Assembly: GCA_947591315.1 (NCBI GenBank)
Contig: CANQDD010000002.1
Coordinates: 1 to 64,000, forward strand
Length of the DNA stretch: 64,000 nucleotides
Reading direction: 5' to 3'
Source: an uncultured Clostridia bacterium
Lineage (GTDB): Bacteria; Bacillota; Clostridia; UBA1381
This document shows, in pieces, positions 35,725 through 46,009 of the stretch. A program made the translations under genes and the position numbers. The notes under the pieces are model-generated. The model had not been told where the DNA came from and ran no database searches. It saw only the letters and a program-made list of their open reading frames with translations. Numbering within the stretch: the first letter of the stretch is position 1; each line of letters starts with the position of its first letter.

Positions 35725-37113
35725 TCACTCCTCCGCGCTTATATTCATTCTTATACGCGCGGTAAATGCCCTCTTCTCTGCGTTGTAACGGAATTTTGCG
35801 CTGCCGCCGTACTTCTGAGCCGTATGCGCTATGCTGCTTAGGCCGTAACCGCCGCCCGTACAGGCGCTCAAAAATGCCTCTGCGGGCAAAAAGCCGTCGT
35901 CCGACTGAAAATGCCGGTCAAGAACGACACTGCTGCAGGAATTGGATATTTCGATCGCGAGTGAATCCTGCACAGTGCCTATTTTTATATCGATCCATTT
36001 GTTTTCCCCGCATTTTTCACAGGCGTTTATTGCGTTTTCCATAGCGTTGCCGAACATTACCGTCAAATCCGCAGGCTCGACCGCAAGCTCGCCGCAGTCC
36101 GCCCAAGCCTCACATCGTATGCCCTTGTCGCGCGCCAGACCTATGTAATACTGCAAAAGTCCGTTCACCGTCATGTTTTGGCAGTACATTTCGCTGTCGC
36201 GCTTCACGGTGGTATCGATTAGCTCGGCAAGATAGTCCTTCATTTCATCCAAACGCCCTCTGTCAAGCATATCGTTAAGAGAGTTGTAATGGTGGCGCAT
36301 ATCGTGGCGCATACGGCGCGTGCTTTCAATATCACCCGCGATTTTTTCATACTGAATCCGCTGTATTTCCATTGTCCGCTGACGGTCGCTGTCACGCTTG
36401 CGCCTCACCGATTCGCGGACAATCAGCCAGTAAATCGCCGCCTGATACACAAGCAAAACGGCAAGCATCGCGAGAAGCCGCAGGTACGTTCCGTATGCGA
36501 GGTGATAATACGTCATATCGACGCCCATTACCGCCGCTATGAAAATGACGGTCGAGATAATCAAAATCAGGAACTCGCGCCTCATGCTCTTTGTCTCGAC
36601 ACTTATGATATACTCGCGCAGCGTGCGCAGCACAAACGTCATCATAATCGGCAGCATAACAGCGGCGGTAGCTATATACATTATAACGCCGCACTGAGAG
36701 TACGCCGACCGTTCCCCGCACTGCGCGGACAGGCGCAGAACGTCCGACAGCTCGGCGGTGAGCGCGTTCACCGTGCAATACTGCAGCTCCGCGTAAAACA
36801 TTACGACAAAAAACACAAGCAGCTTTTTGATCAGCGTTTCGCGCACAAATAAAATATAAGCCGCAAGCGTCAGACATATTACGGAAAGCATAAACAGGTC
36901 AGCCGTAAGCGCGGTATCGGCGGCAACGCCGCTTTGCAGTATCACGGGAAGCAGCGCCGCGACAGCGGCAGCCGCGGCCGTTATCCATACGAAAATCCAG
37001 TTGCGGCGAAAGCGATAAGCTCCATTCGGGAATGGCAGAAAAATCATCAGGGCGCACGGAAAATACTGCACGAAAAAACCTACGGTATTTTCAAGAAAAA
37101 CCATTGTAACCAC
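35725..37113 (-). CDS. Sensor histidine kinase of the AgrC/LytTR-associated type
   Basis: A 462-residue membrane kinase. About seven hydrophobic helices cover residues 1-235, followed by a coiled segment, the phospho-acceptor His in RRMRHDMRHHYNSLNDML, and a GHKL ATPase (GNAMENAINACEKC as N box, GGGYGLSSI as G box). This layout fits kinases paired with LytTR regulators. The regulator gene ends 5 bases upstream. The stimulus is unknown; nearby arabinan-degrading genes make a plant sugar signal possible but unproven. Confidence 0.9.
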   Translation of the reverse strand: MVTMVFLENTVGFFVQYFPCALMIFLPFPNGAYRFRRNWIFVWITAAAAAVAALLPVILQSGVAADTALTADLFMLSVICLTLAAYILFVRETLIKKLLVFFVVMFYAELQYCTVNALTAELSDVLRLSAQCGERSAYSQCGVIMYIATAAVMLPIMMTFVLRTLREYIISVETKSMRREFLILIISTVIFIAAVMGVDMTYYHLAYGTYLRLLAMLAVLLVYQAAIYWLIVRESVRRKRDSDRQRTMEIQRIQYEKIAGDIESTRRMRHDMRHHYNSLNDMLDRGRLDEMKDYLAELIDTTVKRDSEMYCQNMTVNGLLQYYIGLARDKGIRCEAWADCGELAVEPADLTVMFGNAMENAINACEKCGENKWIDIKIGTVQDSLAIEISNSCSSVVLDRHFQSDDGFLPAEAFLSACTGGGYGLSSIAHTAQKYGGSAKFRYNAEKRAFTARIRMNISAEE

Positions 37114-37118
37114 CCTCC

Positions 37119-37835
37119 TTAAAAGCCTTTCCTCCCCGCAAGTCTGTCAAACACATAATCGTCGTACGACGCGCGTATCGCGGCGCTCTGCCGTATCGTA
37201 ATCGGCAGACGGATACCGTTCTGCATAACGCACGTATCCGCGCCCATACGCATGATGTAGTCCATGTTTACCATTATACCGCGGTTTATCCGCAGAAATT
37301 TTTTATTCATCATTCTCTCCATCTCGCCGAACGGCATACGAACCTTCAGCCGCCGACCGTCCGAGAGAGAAACGTTCACGGTATGATTGTCGCTTTCAAG
37401 AATACAGATTTGATCCAGAAATACAATGTGTCTTTCACGCCCGACCGTGAGCGTAATACTGTCCCTGTGACTGTGCCGCAGCTCCGTCAGGCGGCTCAAC
37501 GCCTGCTGAATACCCTGCGCCGTCACAGGCTTTACCAAATAATGCATCGCGTAAAGAGAAAACGCTTCGACCGCGTGTTCCCTGCTCGTCGTAACGAACA
37601 CTAAACCCGTTTCGGGCGAAATTTCCTTAAGCGTCTTTGCAATGTCCACACCGTTCGTACCGGGCATATATATGTCGAGAAACACGGCATCGAACGGCGG
37701 CATTTTTTTCGCCGCTTCGAGAAATGACGCGCCGTCGGCGAACTGCTCCGCGTCAAGCGTCGGAGCGCACTCCTTCAAGGTCTTTGCAAATTTCTCTCTG
37801 TCAGCCGCGTTATCGTCGCAAACGGCTATTCTCAT
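37119..37835 (-). CDS. LytTR-family response regulator
   Basis: A 238-residue regulator. The receiver domain has the acidic pair in IAVCDDN, phospho-acceptor Asp in AVFLDIYMPGTNG and Lys in HYLVKPV. The C-terminal LytTR DNA-binding domain starts at about residue 135 (HIVFLDQICILESDNHTVNV). ATG 37835 follows GGGGAGG; an upstream in-frame ATG at 37868 lacks a ribosome site. It is divergent from the arabinanase gene at 38122. Confidence 0.93.
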   Translation of the reverse strand: MRIAVCDDNAADREKFAKTLKECAPTLDAEQFADGASFLEAAKKMPPFDAVFLDIYMPGTNGVDIAKTLKEISPETGLVFVTTSREHAVEAFSLYAMHYLVKPVTAQGIQQALSRLTELRHSHRDSITLTVGRERHIVFLDQICILESDNHTVNVSLSDGRRLKVRMPFGEMERMMNKKFLRINRGIMVNMDYIMRMGADTCVMQNGIRLPITIRQSAAIRASYDDYVFDRLAGRKGF

Positions 37836-38058
37836 AACGTATTCCTCCCCCGCGTCACTGTTAAACATAAGCTGCGTTTATCCTATATGCAATTTTACCA
37901 CATTTTTATGCCGTTTTCAATATTTCGGCTTTGCTTTTTACGAAGCAAAAAATGATTTTGACGAAAAGGTCATTTTGATACAGAACAGTGCTGATTATTG
38001 CGTCCTTTCCGTTTTACAGATATTTTTAACAAAAAACTCAAAAAATTATCGTAATCTT

Positions 38059-38087
38059 ATTTACACATTGCCGAAATTTTGTTATAA
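38059..38087 (+). promoter_or_regulatory. Promoter of the arabinanase genes
   Basis: TTTACA and TATAAT are separated by 17 bases, 34 bases before the start codon. The rest of the 286-base gap to the response regulator is AT-rich and holds no gene. Confidence 0.75.
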
Positions 38088-38121
38088 TATATATAATAAT
38101 GTTTTTTGCGGAGGATATGTT

Positions 38122-40437
38122 ATGATAAAGAAAACAGCCGCTGTGACGGCGGCTATATGTATTGTTTCGTCCGCGCTCTGTACGGCGGCGTTCGCCGCGA
38201 AATACGAGGGCGCGGCACGCTACAGCGTCACCTTCGACGAGGGCGGCGGCGCGTACGAGCTTATGGACGGAGCATCGCTCGCTGACGGAGTTGACTGCAA
38301 GGCGGTAAAGCTCGACGGTGCGAAAAATCAATACGTAAAGCTTGCCGACGATATTACGGAGGGGCTTACGGGCGATTACTCTATCTCGGTCGACGTGTAT
38401 CCCGAAAACGAGGCGTCGTTCGCGCGCGTGTTCGATTTGGCGAGCGACCAAAATAATTTTATGTACTTCACCACTTGGGGCGGCGGTGTGCCGAAGTTCC
38501 GCTACAAGGGCGACGATTTGTATTCGGACGGTGTTTTCTTCAAGCTGAATGAGTGGAACCACGCCGTTATCACACGCAAGGGCGGTGAGGCGCGGCTGTA
38601 CATAAACGGCGAGATCGCGGCAGCTTCAACGTCGTTCGTAAACGATTTGGGACTGCTCGGCAAAACGGGACAAAATTATCTCGGCAAGTCGCAGCAGCCG
38701 CAGGACGTATATTTCACCGGCATGATCGACAACTTCGAGATACGCGACTACGCGCTTACGGAAAAGGAAGTCAAACTGGCGTCAAACGCCGACACGGTCG
38801 AGGTCAAGGCGGGCTTTGATTACGCGCCTGATGGAAGCGTCACGTCGTACGCCGAGATTAAAAATTACAAAAATAAGCCCGTGCGCTGCTCGCTTGTGAG
38901 CGCGGTTTACGATAAGAACGGCCGTCTTGCTTCGGTAAAAACGACGAACAGCGTCACGCTCGCGCCCGGTGAAACGGCTGACGGTATGGCTAACACGATT
39001 GAGATAAACGATGACGCGCACACGGTCTCCGCGTACCTGTACACCGATGCAAGCGGTATTGAGCGCGCCGCGTCGGAGGTAATTATGAAAGGCAGATACA
39101 GCATTGAGCCGCTCCCCGCTGACACGCTTGACAACACCGTCGGCGTGCATGACCCGAGTATTTTCAAAGATCCGAAAAGCGGCACATATTACGTCTATTC
39201 CACGGGTATGATCGACATTTTCAAATCCGACGACCTCATAACGTGGACTAAAACAGTGAACACGCTCCCCGAGGTGCCGCAGTGCGTATACGACGCGTAC
39301 AAGCACGACGACAAATCGCAGTATTCCAACATCTGGGCGCCCGATATGTACTATGACGAGAGCGACACGGCGACTCCCTATCATCTAACCTGCTCGTACT
39401 CGGACGCGTTCGGGCAGAACAATTCGGCAATAATTCTGTTCAAGTCCGCGTCGCCGGAGGGCCCGTGGGAGAACGGACAGATAATATTCCAAAGTAAGAG
39501 TGACGATCCGGAGCTTGGCAGAGTAAACGCGATCGACTCAAATATCTGCGTTGACCACGAAACGGGACAAAAGTACATGGTTTACGGCTCGTTTTGGGAG
39601 GGCATACATATTAAAGAGCTAAACGACGACGGCACGGTTAAAGATCCCAATACCGTCGGCACGCGCATTATGAGCCGTTTCCGCGGCATAGGCGGGCCCG
39701 AAGGCGCGTACGTTGTCTACAACGAGGACACCGGCTACTATTACCTGTTCACGTCCTACGACAGCCTGTCCGACACATATCACATACGCGTGGCGCGCTC
39801 AAAGAGCATAACGGGCCCCTACGTTGACGAGAACGGCAACAGCGTTGACCGCTTTGACGATCCCGAAAGCGAGGCAAACAACACCTACGGCTACAAGCTT
39901 ATCGGCTCGTATCAGTTCCCGATGGGCACGACGTACTACGGCCCCGGTCACAACAGCGTGCTGCACGACGGTAATAACTGGTACCTCGTTCACCACGTCC
40001 GCACGGTAAAGGGCGGCTACGCGACGCTCAACGTACGCCCGATGTACTGGAACGCGGACGGCTGGCCCGTTGTAACGCCCGAGCGGTATCAGGACGGCGA
40101 GAGCGGTGACGGCGAAAAGTTAAGCGCCGACAACATCGCCGGACAGTGGGACTACATTTCGATAGGCGACAACACAAACGCCATGCTCACATCGAAAAAC
40201 CTCGTACTGAACAACGATAAAACGCTGACGCTCGGCGACACGGCGGGAACGTGGAGCTATACCGAGGGCGACACGGACGTTATAACGCTTAATATGGGCG
40301 GCGAGGTCGTGACGGCGTTCGTAAGCCTCGCCTGCGACAGCGACACCGGCGCGCAGACGGTACAGTTCACCGGCACAAACCAAAACAACGTAACAAAATG
40401 GGGCAAAAAAGCGATAAGCTCCGTTGTATATAAGTAA
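38122..40437 (+). CDS. Secreted endo-1,5-alpha-L-arabinanase, LamG-GH43
   Basis: A 771-residue exported enzyme that cuts alpha-1,5-arabinan side chains of pectin. It has a signal peptide (to about residue 25), a LamG/concanavalin-like domain (about 30-225), an Ig-like spacer, then a GH43 five-blade propeller: base Asp344 in HDPSI, Asp472 in AIDSNI, acid Glu527 in GGPEGAY, and the calcium-site His in YGPGHNS. A small C-terminal beta domain typical of extracellular arabinanases starts after about 670. GGAGG precedes the start. A second GH43 gene follows 24 bases later. Confidence 0.92.
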   Translation: MIKKTAAVTAAICIVSSALCTAAFAAKYEGAARYSVTFDEGGGAYELMDGASLADGVDCKAVKLDGAKNQYVKLADDITEGLTGDYSISVDVYPENEASFARVFDLASDQNNFMYFTTWGGGVPKFRYKGDDLYSDGVFFKLNEWNHAVITRKGGEARLYINGEIAAASTSFVNDLGLLGKTGQNYLGKSQQPQDVYFTGMIDNFEIRDYALTEKEVKLASNADTVEVKAGFDYAPDGSVTSYAEIKNYKNKPVRCSLVSAVYDKNGRLASVKTTNSVTLAPGETADGMANTIEINDDAHTVSAYLYTDASGIERAASEVIMKGRYSIEPLPADTLDNTVGVHDPSIFKDPKSGTYYVYSTGMIDIFKSDDLITWTKTVNTLPEVPQCVYDAYKHDDKSQYSNIWAPDMYYDESDTATPYHLTCSYSDAFGQNNSAIILFKSASPEGPWENGQIIFQSKSDDPELGRVNAIDSNICVDHETGQKYMVYGSFWEGIHIKELNDDGTVKDPNTVGTRIMSRFRGIGGPEGAYVVYNEDTGYYYLFTSYDSLSDTYHIRVARSKSITGPYVDENGNSVDRFDDPESEANNTYGYKLIGSYQFPMGTTYYGPGHNSVLHDGNNWYLVHHVRTVKGGYATLNVRPMYWNADGWPVVTPERYQDGESGDGEKLSADNIAGQWDYISIGDNTNAMLTSKNLVLNNDKTLTLGDTAGTWSYTEGDTDVITLNMGGEVVTAFVSLACDSDTGAQTVQFTGTNQNNVTKWGKKAISSVVYK

Positions 40438-40461
40438 ATTTCAAATAAAGGAGAGAGTGAA

Positions 40462-43400
40462 ATGAATAAACTGACAAAAAAGCTCCTGAGCGGCTTAATT
40501 TCGGTTTCGATGCTTCTTGCGGCTGTTCCGGCTGCGGTATCTGCCGATGAGCCGGCTGCGGGCGATTTGCTCTTTAACGCGACGTTCGACGAGACCGGCA
40601 CGGGCACAGGCTCGTTTACGGCGACAGTGGGCGGAACGGTAAAGGAAAACGGCGCTGTTTCGTATGTTGACAGTTGGGACGGCAAAAGCAAGGCGCTCAA
40701 TATTGCGTCCAAGGCTGCCGGAAACTATCTGGAGCTTGCGGACGGACTTTTACAGGGCAAGCAGGCGGCAACCTTTGCGTTCTGGCTCAAAGCCGACTCG
40801 CCGAGCGCGCCAAACTGGCCGTTTATGAACACATGCGAAACGTCGCATGACTTAAATACCGAAAAATATATCGGTATGCTCGCGACCACGGAAAGCTTTA
40901 CCGTTGAGCGTTACAACAACACGGATAGACGTTTAAGCTCCGTAACCGCGCCGTCGACCGCCGACTGGCAGTATGTAGTCGCGGTGTATGAGTCAAGCGG
41001 CACAAAACTGTACTCAAACGGCAATCTTATTGCCTCCGACAGCGTGGTTGTCGATGTTCCGGCGCTGTTTACCGCAGCCTCAAAAACGTGGATAGGTCAC
41101 GCGAACTGGGGCAGCGGCGAAGGCTTCCAGGGCTCTATCGACGATTTCCGCATTTACGGAAAAGCTCTCACGGAAGACGAAATAGCCGCTCTTTCGGCTG
41201 ACGGCGCAAAATACGCCGCGGCGCAGCTTATCGCGGACAACAACTGCTATATCGCCGACACGAAATTCTACAGCGGCGACACGGAAATATACGCGACAAG
41301 TGATTTGACGGGCGATTTGACGATAAAATCCACAATAAGCAACTACACCGCCGCTGACGGCGAAGCGACCGTTTCAGTATACGTAAACGGTTCCGATGAA
41401 GAAGTTGCTAAGGAGACGGCAGCGCTTATAATACCCGGCGGCACGGCTGAGCTTACGTTTACCGTTTCCGCAAGCGATGTCACGGCGGAGGATACGGTTA
41501 CGGTAAAGCTTACCACTCCCACAAAAGGCGATCCCGTAACGGACACTGTCGCGACGCTCTACGGCGGCGTTAAAGCCCCCGTAAAAGCTCCGGCTGACAG
41601 CGGCACAACGACCGACGGAGCGCACGATCCGTCGATCGTGAAATTCCAGGGAGACGATACGTATTACGTATACTCGTCGCACCATCTTATTTTCACATCG
41701 AAGGATCTGATAAACTGGACAAAGTATGACTTCACAAATATAGACGCCTCGGCGATTTCACCGAAAACGGCTGCGTTTATAAGCAACAACTACTCAAATA
41801 CAACAATGAACGGCACATACTGGGCGCCCGACGTAATCTACCGCGAAGGCGACGCAAAGCCTTATTGGATGTATATTTCGCTATCGTGCGGCTTGGGCGG
41901 AAGAAATTCGGCTATCGCGCTCATAAAGTCCCCTACTCCCCTGTTCTGGGCGGATCCCGACCAGTCAAAGGTCAGCGCTATCGAGGACGCGGGCGTTGTG
42001 TTCGCGACCAAAGAAAACAATAATTACAAGACAAACGCTATTGACGCGAACATTTACACCGATTCAAACACAGGTAAGCAGTATTTCGTATGGGGCTCGT
42101 TCTGGGGCGGCATACAGGCGGCGCCTCTGACGACTGACGGTCTTGTTGAAGGCATTGACTACACGAACGACGCGACCATTCTTTCAAGCTGTCAGAAATT
42201 CGGCACGTCGATATTAACGCAGAAAAACGGCGTTGCCGGTCCTGAGGGCGCGTGGATGATAGAGCACGGCGGAAACCGCTACGCATTCACGTCGTACGGC
42301 TGGCTCGGCTCAAATTACAACACGCGCGTTGCAAAGAGTGAACTTACAACGGAGTTTAATACAACAAACGGCTGGAATCTTACCGATGCTAACGGCGTTA
42401 CAATGTACAATCAGCAGTCGGCAGGCAGCACGTCAAAAACGACCGGTTACAAGATGATAGGCTCATATCGTCTCGGCGAAGGTTCGAGAACGATTGCGCT
42501 TACAAGCAACAACTATGCCGTACAAAGCGGTGCGGGCGACGCTATTGTTTACTACGGACCCGGTCACAACAGCGCGATCACCGCTCCCGACGGCGAAACG
42601 TTCTACGTATCGCACACAAGAAAGAACGCGGTTGAGATCGCGGCGACGCTGCAAATAAGAAAAATGCTCTGGACGGCTGACGGCTGGCCCGTTGTCTCCC
42701 CCGTCACTTATGCCGGCGAGGTTGAGCAGGAGCTGCCTAAAGACATGATCGTAGGCACGTACGACCTCGCGTCCGTAGGTCAGACAAAGATGGTCGGAAG
42801 CTCAATAAATTCGTCCGGCAGCCTTGTAAACCGCAACTATGACCTGCCTGTGCTTTCGTCAAAGGTAACGCTTAACGCCGATGACACTATGACAAACGCG
42901 GACGGTTCTCAAATAGGCACATGGGCGTTTGACGACAACCATACCGTAACGCTTACATTTACCGCGGACGGCGACACGGCGAACAATAAGGACGAATTTT
43001 ACAAGTCTGGCGACACAATGACGCTTTACGCTCTGTTCGGCTACGACAAGGACGAGGCGGAATTTGTGGTAGGACTTACCGGTACGGACCAAAATCACAT
43101 TACGCAGCTCGCGAAGAAGAGCCTGTCAAACGTGTACCACACAAAGCCCGTTGTATACGCTTCGCCGATAACTATAGAAAAGAGCGCGGGCGGCAACCCG
43201 ATTTTACGCAAGGACGGCGAGGGCAACATGGTCTATACCGGCGATCCGGCGGCTATGGTCGACGGCGATACGGTTTACCTGTATGTCGGACACGATGCCG
43301 GCAACGCCACAAGCGGCTATCAAATGCCGGATTACCTCTGCTATTCGTCAACGGATATGGTCAACTGGAAATACGAGAGCAAGCCGTTCTCTATGTCCGA

Positions 43401-45615
43401 AACGTCATGGTCGAGCAATCACAATTCTTCATGGGCGGGACAGGTAATTAAGCACGGTGATAAATATTACTATTACTTCTGTACTCCGGACAGCACTTCG
43501 AGCAGCAAATTCTCAATAGGCGTAGCCGTCTCCGATACAAACAGTCCGACGAGTCACTTTACCCCGACAAGCGAACCGCTTATAAAGGGTACATTAACAG
43601 AGCCGCAAGCGGCTAACCACGACGATATAGATCCGACTATATTAATAGATACCGTAAACGGAGAAGAGCATATTTATCTTTGTTGGGGCAACACAAAGCT
43701 CTATATGTGTGAGCTTAACAGCGATATGGTTTCCGTTAAAGATATTGACGGTGCAGACGGCATATCAATGGGCGGCGACATTAAGGAAATGACGTTTAAC
43801 GCAGGTGATGGCGGCACAGGCTTCGTTATGAATAATTTTGGAACAAACCGTTACACAGAAGCTCCGTATCTGTACAAGCACGGCGAATTATATTATCTGT
43901 TCTTTGCGGCTAATTACTGGGGTGCTGTGGGCGAGGAAATGGCGTATGCCACAGCCTCAGATCCGTGGGGACCGTGGGAGTTCGGCGGCGTAATAATGAA
44001 ACAGACGGCAACGTCAAATACTAACCACCCGTCAGTTATAGACTTTGGAGGAAAGACGTATTTCATTTATCATAACGGTTCGCTTCCGGGCGGTACGGCT
44101 AACAGCAGAAGCGTATGCGTGACGGATATGGAATTTAACGAGGACGGAAGCATTGATATGCTTGACGAGCTTTCGACCGGTCTTGCCGGAACAGCGTCAT
44201 ATATAACACAAAATAACAATTACGTAATGCATGACGCGTTTACAAATACTCTTGACGATTCAAACTTTCCCGTTAACGTGGGAGTCGGCGTGGGAATACC
44301 GCAAGATGAAAAGGATATTTCATGGGAAATCACCCCCGGACTGTCCGACGAATCAGACCAATATCTTGTATCGCTTCAATCTGTCAATAAACCCGGCTGC
44401 TATATTACGGCAACGGACTCCGATGTGAGATTAAAACACGATCAGGACGGCACTCTTAAGACGCAAATGACGTTCAGAACCATGTCGGCTCTTAACGAAT
44501 CCGAAAACGGCGTAAGCTTTGAAAGCGTCGCACAGCCCGGATATTATCTCACAAACTCCGACGGCACGCTGACGCTCACACTCGGGGCTGACGAGGACGC
44601 GTCCACGTTTGAAGTATACAAGGCGGAGGACAAACCGATAACGGGTATGCTCGCGGCGATAACCGACGCGTGGGCGAACGCGGATAACGGCGTAAACTTC
44701 TATCTCAACAACGCCATGCTTTACGGCAGGGTATCGGTATACGCCGCAGAATATAAGGACAACACGCTTATCGGCGCGGGCTTACTGAATAACGTACCCG
44801 TCACCTCAATGAGACAGTCGATGAAGATCGATTACGCGCGCAAGGATGCAAATTCGACGCTTAAGATATACGCGTGGAAGGATATGGAGCCTGTCGCGGA
44901 ACCCGTAACGGTTACGGCAAACGAAAACCCGTATCAGGTTCCGACCGGCTTCACCTCGCACTATGATTTTGAGGATAACCTGACCGACAGCGTTACAAGT
45001 ACCAACGCGGTAACGGCAGGCTGGAGCGATACGCTTGCAGCGGGTTCGAGAATTACAACCGCAAAATCGCAGACGGCTTCATACGCCGACGGTTATAATA
45101 AAGGAAAGGCGCTTTCGATGACCGGCAATGGCAGCGACGGCGTAAACCTCGGCAAGGTTATAACAAACGGCAAATACACCGTTGCGTTCCGCATGAAGGC
45201 AAACGCGTTCACATTCGCAACCTCCGGCATATTCATTAACAGCGGAACAGGCTCTTCCGAAAACTGGGTAAGCGCGCCGTTCGGCTCACAGACCGACGGA
45301 AACGCGGCATTCTGGAGCAACATTGCCGCGGCTTCCCCCGATCATGTGCAGTCCACCGGCGGCAAATTCCTTGCCGGAACATGGCACCACGTCGCGCTTG
45401 CGGCTGACGGCGGCACGGCTTCGATGTACATAGACGGCGTTAAGGTCGTAGACAAGGGCGCGGTTATAAACACAGTAAACGAAAACACCGAAACATATCT
45501 CGGCATAAACTACTGGGACACTCCGTTTAACGGTCTTATCGACGACTTGTACATTTACAACGGAACGACGCTCACAGACGAGCAGGTAACAAATCTTTTT
45601 GAAGCCACAAAATAA
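40462..45615 (+). CDS. Giant secreted double-GH43 arabinan-degrading protein
   Basis: A 1717-residue exported enzyme, in order: signal peptide (to about 28), LamG (about 35-250), Ig-like part, GH43 arabinanase (about 380-770; Asp389 in AHDPSI, Glu in GPEGAW, YGPGHNS), the small arabinanase C-domain (to about 895), a second GH43 (about 910-1275; base Asp928 in TGDPAAM) resembling arabinofuranosidases, an AbfB/CBM42-like arabinose-binding domain (about 1295-1400), an Ig-like spacer, and a C-terminal LamG (about 1490-1715). One chain thus joins backbone cutting, side-chain removal and substrate binding. There is no SLH or sortase anchor. It is co-transcribed with the single GH43 gene. Confidence 0.88.
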   Translation: MNKLTKKLLSGLISVSMLLAAVPAAVSADEPAAGDLLFNATFDETGTGTGSFTATVGGTVKENGAVSYVDSWDGKSKALNIASKAAGNYLELADGLLQGKQAATFAFWLKADSPSAPNWPFMNTCETSHDLNTEKYIGMLATTESFTVERYNNTDRRLSSVTAPSTADWQYVVAVYESSGTKLYSNGNLIASDSVVVDVPALFTAASKTWIGHANWGSGEGFQGSIDDFRIYGKALTEDEIAALSADGAKYAAAQLIADNNCYIADTKFYSGDTEIYATSDLTGDLTIKSTISNYTAADGEATVSVYVNGSDEEVAKETAALIIPGGTAELTFTVSASDVTAEDTVTVKLTTPTKGDPVTDTVATLYGGVKAPVKAPADSGTTTDGAHDPSIVKFQGDDTYYVYSSHHLIFTSKDLINWTKYDFTNIDASAISPKTAAFISNNYSNTTMNGTYWAPDVIYREGDAKPYWMYISLSCGLGGRNSAIALIKSPTPLFWADPDQSKVSAIEDAGVVFATKENNNYKTNAIDANIYTDSNTGKQYFVWGSFWGGIQAAPLTTDGLVEGIDYTNDATILSSCQKFGTSILTQKNGVAGPEGAWMIEHGGNRYAFTSYGWLGSNYNTRVAKSELTTEFNTTNGWNLTDANGVTMYNQQSAGSTSKTTGYKMIGSYRLGEGSRTIALTSNNYAVQSGAGDAIVYYGPGHNSAITAPDGETFYVSHTRKNAVEIAATLQIRKMLWTADGWPVVSPVTYAGEVEQELPKDMIVGTYDLASVGQTKMVGSSINSSGSLVNRNYDLPVLSSKVTLNADDTMTNADGSQIGTWAFDDNHTVTLTFTADGDTANNKDEFYKSGDTMTLYALFGYDKDEAEFVVGLTGTDQNHITQLAKKSLSNVYHTKPVVYASPITIEKSAGGNPILRKDGEGNMVYTGDPAAMVDGDTVYLYVGHDAGNATSGYQMPDYLCYSSTDMVNWKYESKPFSMSETSWSSNHNSSWAGQVIKHGDKYYYYFCTPDSTSSSKFSIGVAVSDTNSPTSHFTPTSEPLIKGTLTEPQAANHDDIDPTILIDTVNGEEHIYLCWGNTKLYMCELNSDMVSVKDIDGADGISMGGDIKEMTFNAGDGGTGFVMNNFGTNRYTEAPYLYKHGELYYLFFAANYWGAVGEEMAYATASDPWGPWEFGGVIMKQTATSNTNHPSVIDFGGKTYFIYHNGSLPGGTANSRSVCVTDMEFNEDGSIDMLDELSTGLAGTASYITQNNNYVMHDAFTNTLDDSNFPVNVGVGVGIPQDEKDISWEITPGLSDESDQYLVSLQSVNKPGCYITATDSDVRLKHDQDGTLKTQMTFRTMSALNESENGVSFESVAQPGYYLTNSDGTLTLTLGADEDASTFEVYKAEDKPITGMLAAITDAWANADNGVNFYLNNAMLYGRVSVYAAEYKDNTLIGAGLLNNVPVTSMRQSMKIDYARKDANSTLKIYAWKDMEPVAEPVTVTANENPYQVPTGFTSHYDFEDNLTDSVTSTNAVTAGWSDTLAAGSRITTAKSQTASYADGYNKGKALSMTGNGSDGVNLGKVITNGKYTVAFRMKANAFTFATSGIFINSGTGSSENWVSAPFGSQTDGNAAFWSNIAAASPDHVQSTGGKFLAGTWHHVALAADGGTASMYIDGVKVVDKGAVINTVNENTETYLGINYWDTPFNGLIDDLYIYNGTTLTDEQVTNLFEATK

Positions 45616-45624
45616 AAAACAACG

Positions 45625-45659
45625 CAAAAAAAGTCCGATGTTAACATCGGACTTTTTTT
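45625..45659. terminator. Terminator between convergent GH43 gene and hypA
   Basis: AAAAAAAGTCCGATG and CATCGGACTTTTTTT form a strong stem around TTAA, flanked by A and T runs. Confidence 0.92.
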
Positions 45660-45667
45660 CATACTCA

Positions 45668-46009
45668 CTAATCAACGTCTATACTGTCCACGAGGAACTC
45701 GCGCCCGTGTACGAGCTTCAAATCATTTCCGCCGCAGTGCGCGCATACGAAGCGGTAATCGGTAAGCGGTGTTTCCTTGCCGCACGAACGGCACAGCGCT
45801 GACGCGGTTACTTTCTTAAACTCAAGCTCCGCGCCCTCGGCAATCGTGCCGCGGCTAACGATATTAAAATACTCCTGCACGTACCGCGGAACGTAGCCGG
45901 TCATCTCCCCCGCCGCTATCGTTATTTTATTTATCTTCCCCGCGCCCGCCTTTTCCGCGCTTTCGAGCGCGATATTAAGTATACTCTGCGTTACGGACAG
46001 CTCATGCAC
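45668..46009 (-). CDS. hypA: Hydrogenase nickel insertion protein HypA
   Basis: A 113-residue nickel metallochaperone for [NiFe] hydrogenase. It begins MHELSVTQSIL, with the nickel-binding N-terminal Met-His-Glu, and has the zinc pairs CRSC and CAHC. It overlaps the end of hypB by 8 bases. Its client is presumably the Ech hydrogenase encoded at 58145-62972. Confidence 0.96.
   Translation of the reverse strand: MHELSVTQSILNIALESAEKAGAGKINKITIAAGEMTGYVPRYVQEYFNIVSRGTIAEGAELEFKKVTASALCRSCGKETPLTDYRFVCAHCGGNDLKLVHGREFLVDSIDVD

Noticed and set aside
37955-37978. ATTTTGA direct repeats as LytTR binding sites
   Set aside because: Spacing (17 bases) and sequence do not match known LytTR double sites, and the words are AT-rich enough to arise by chance.
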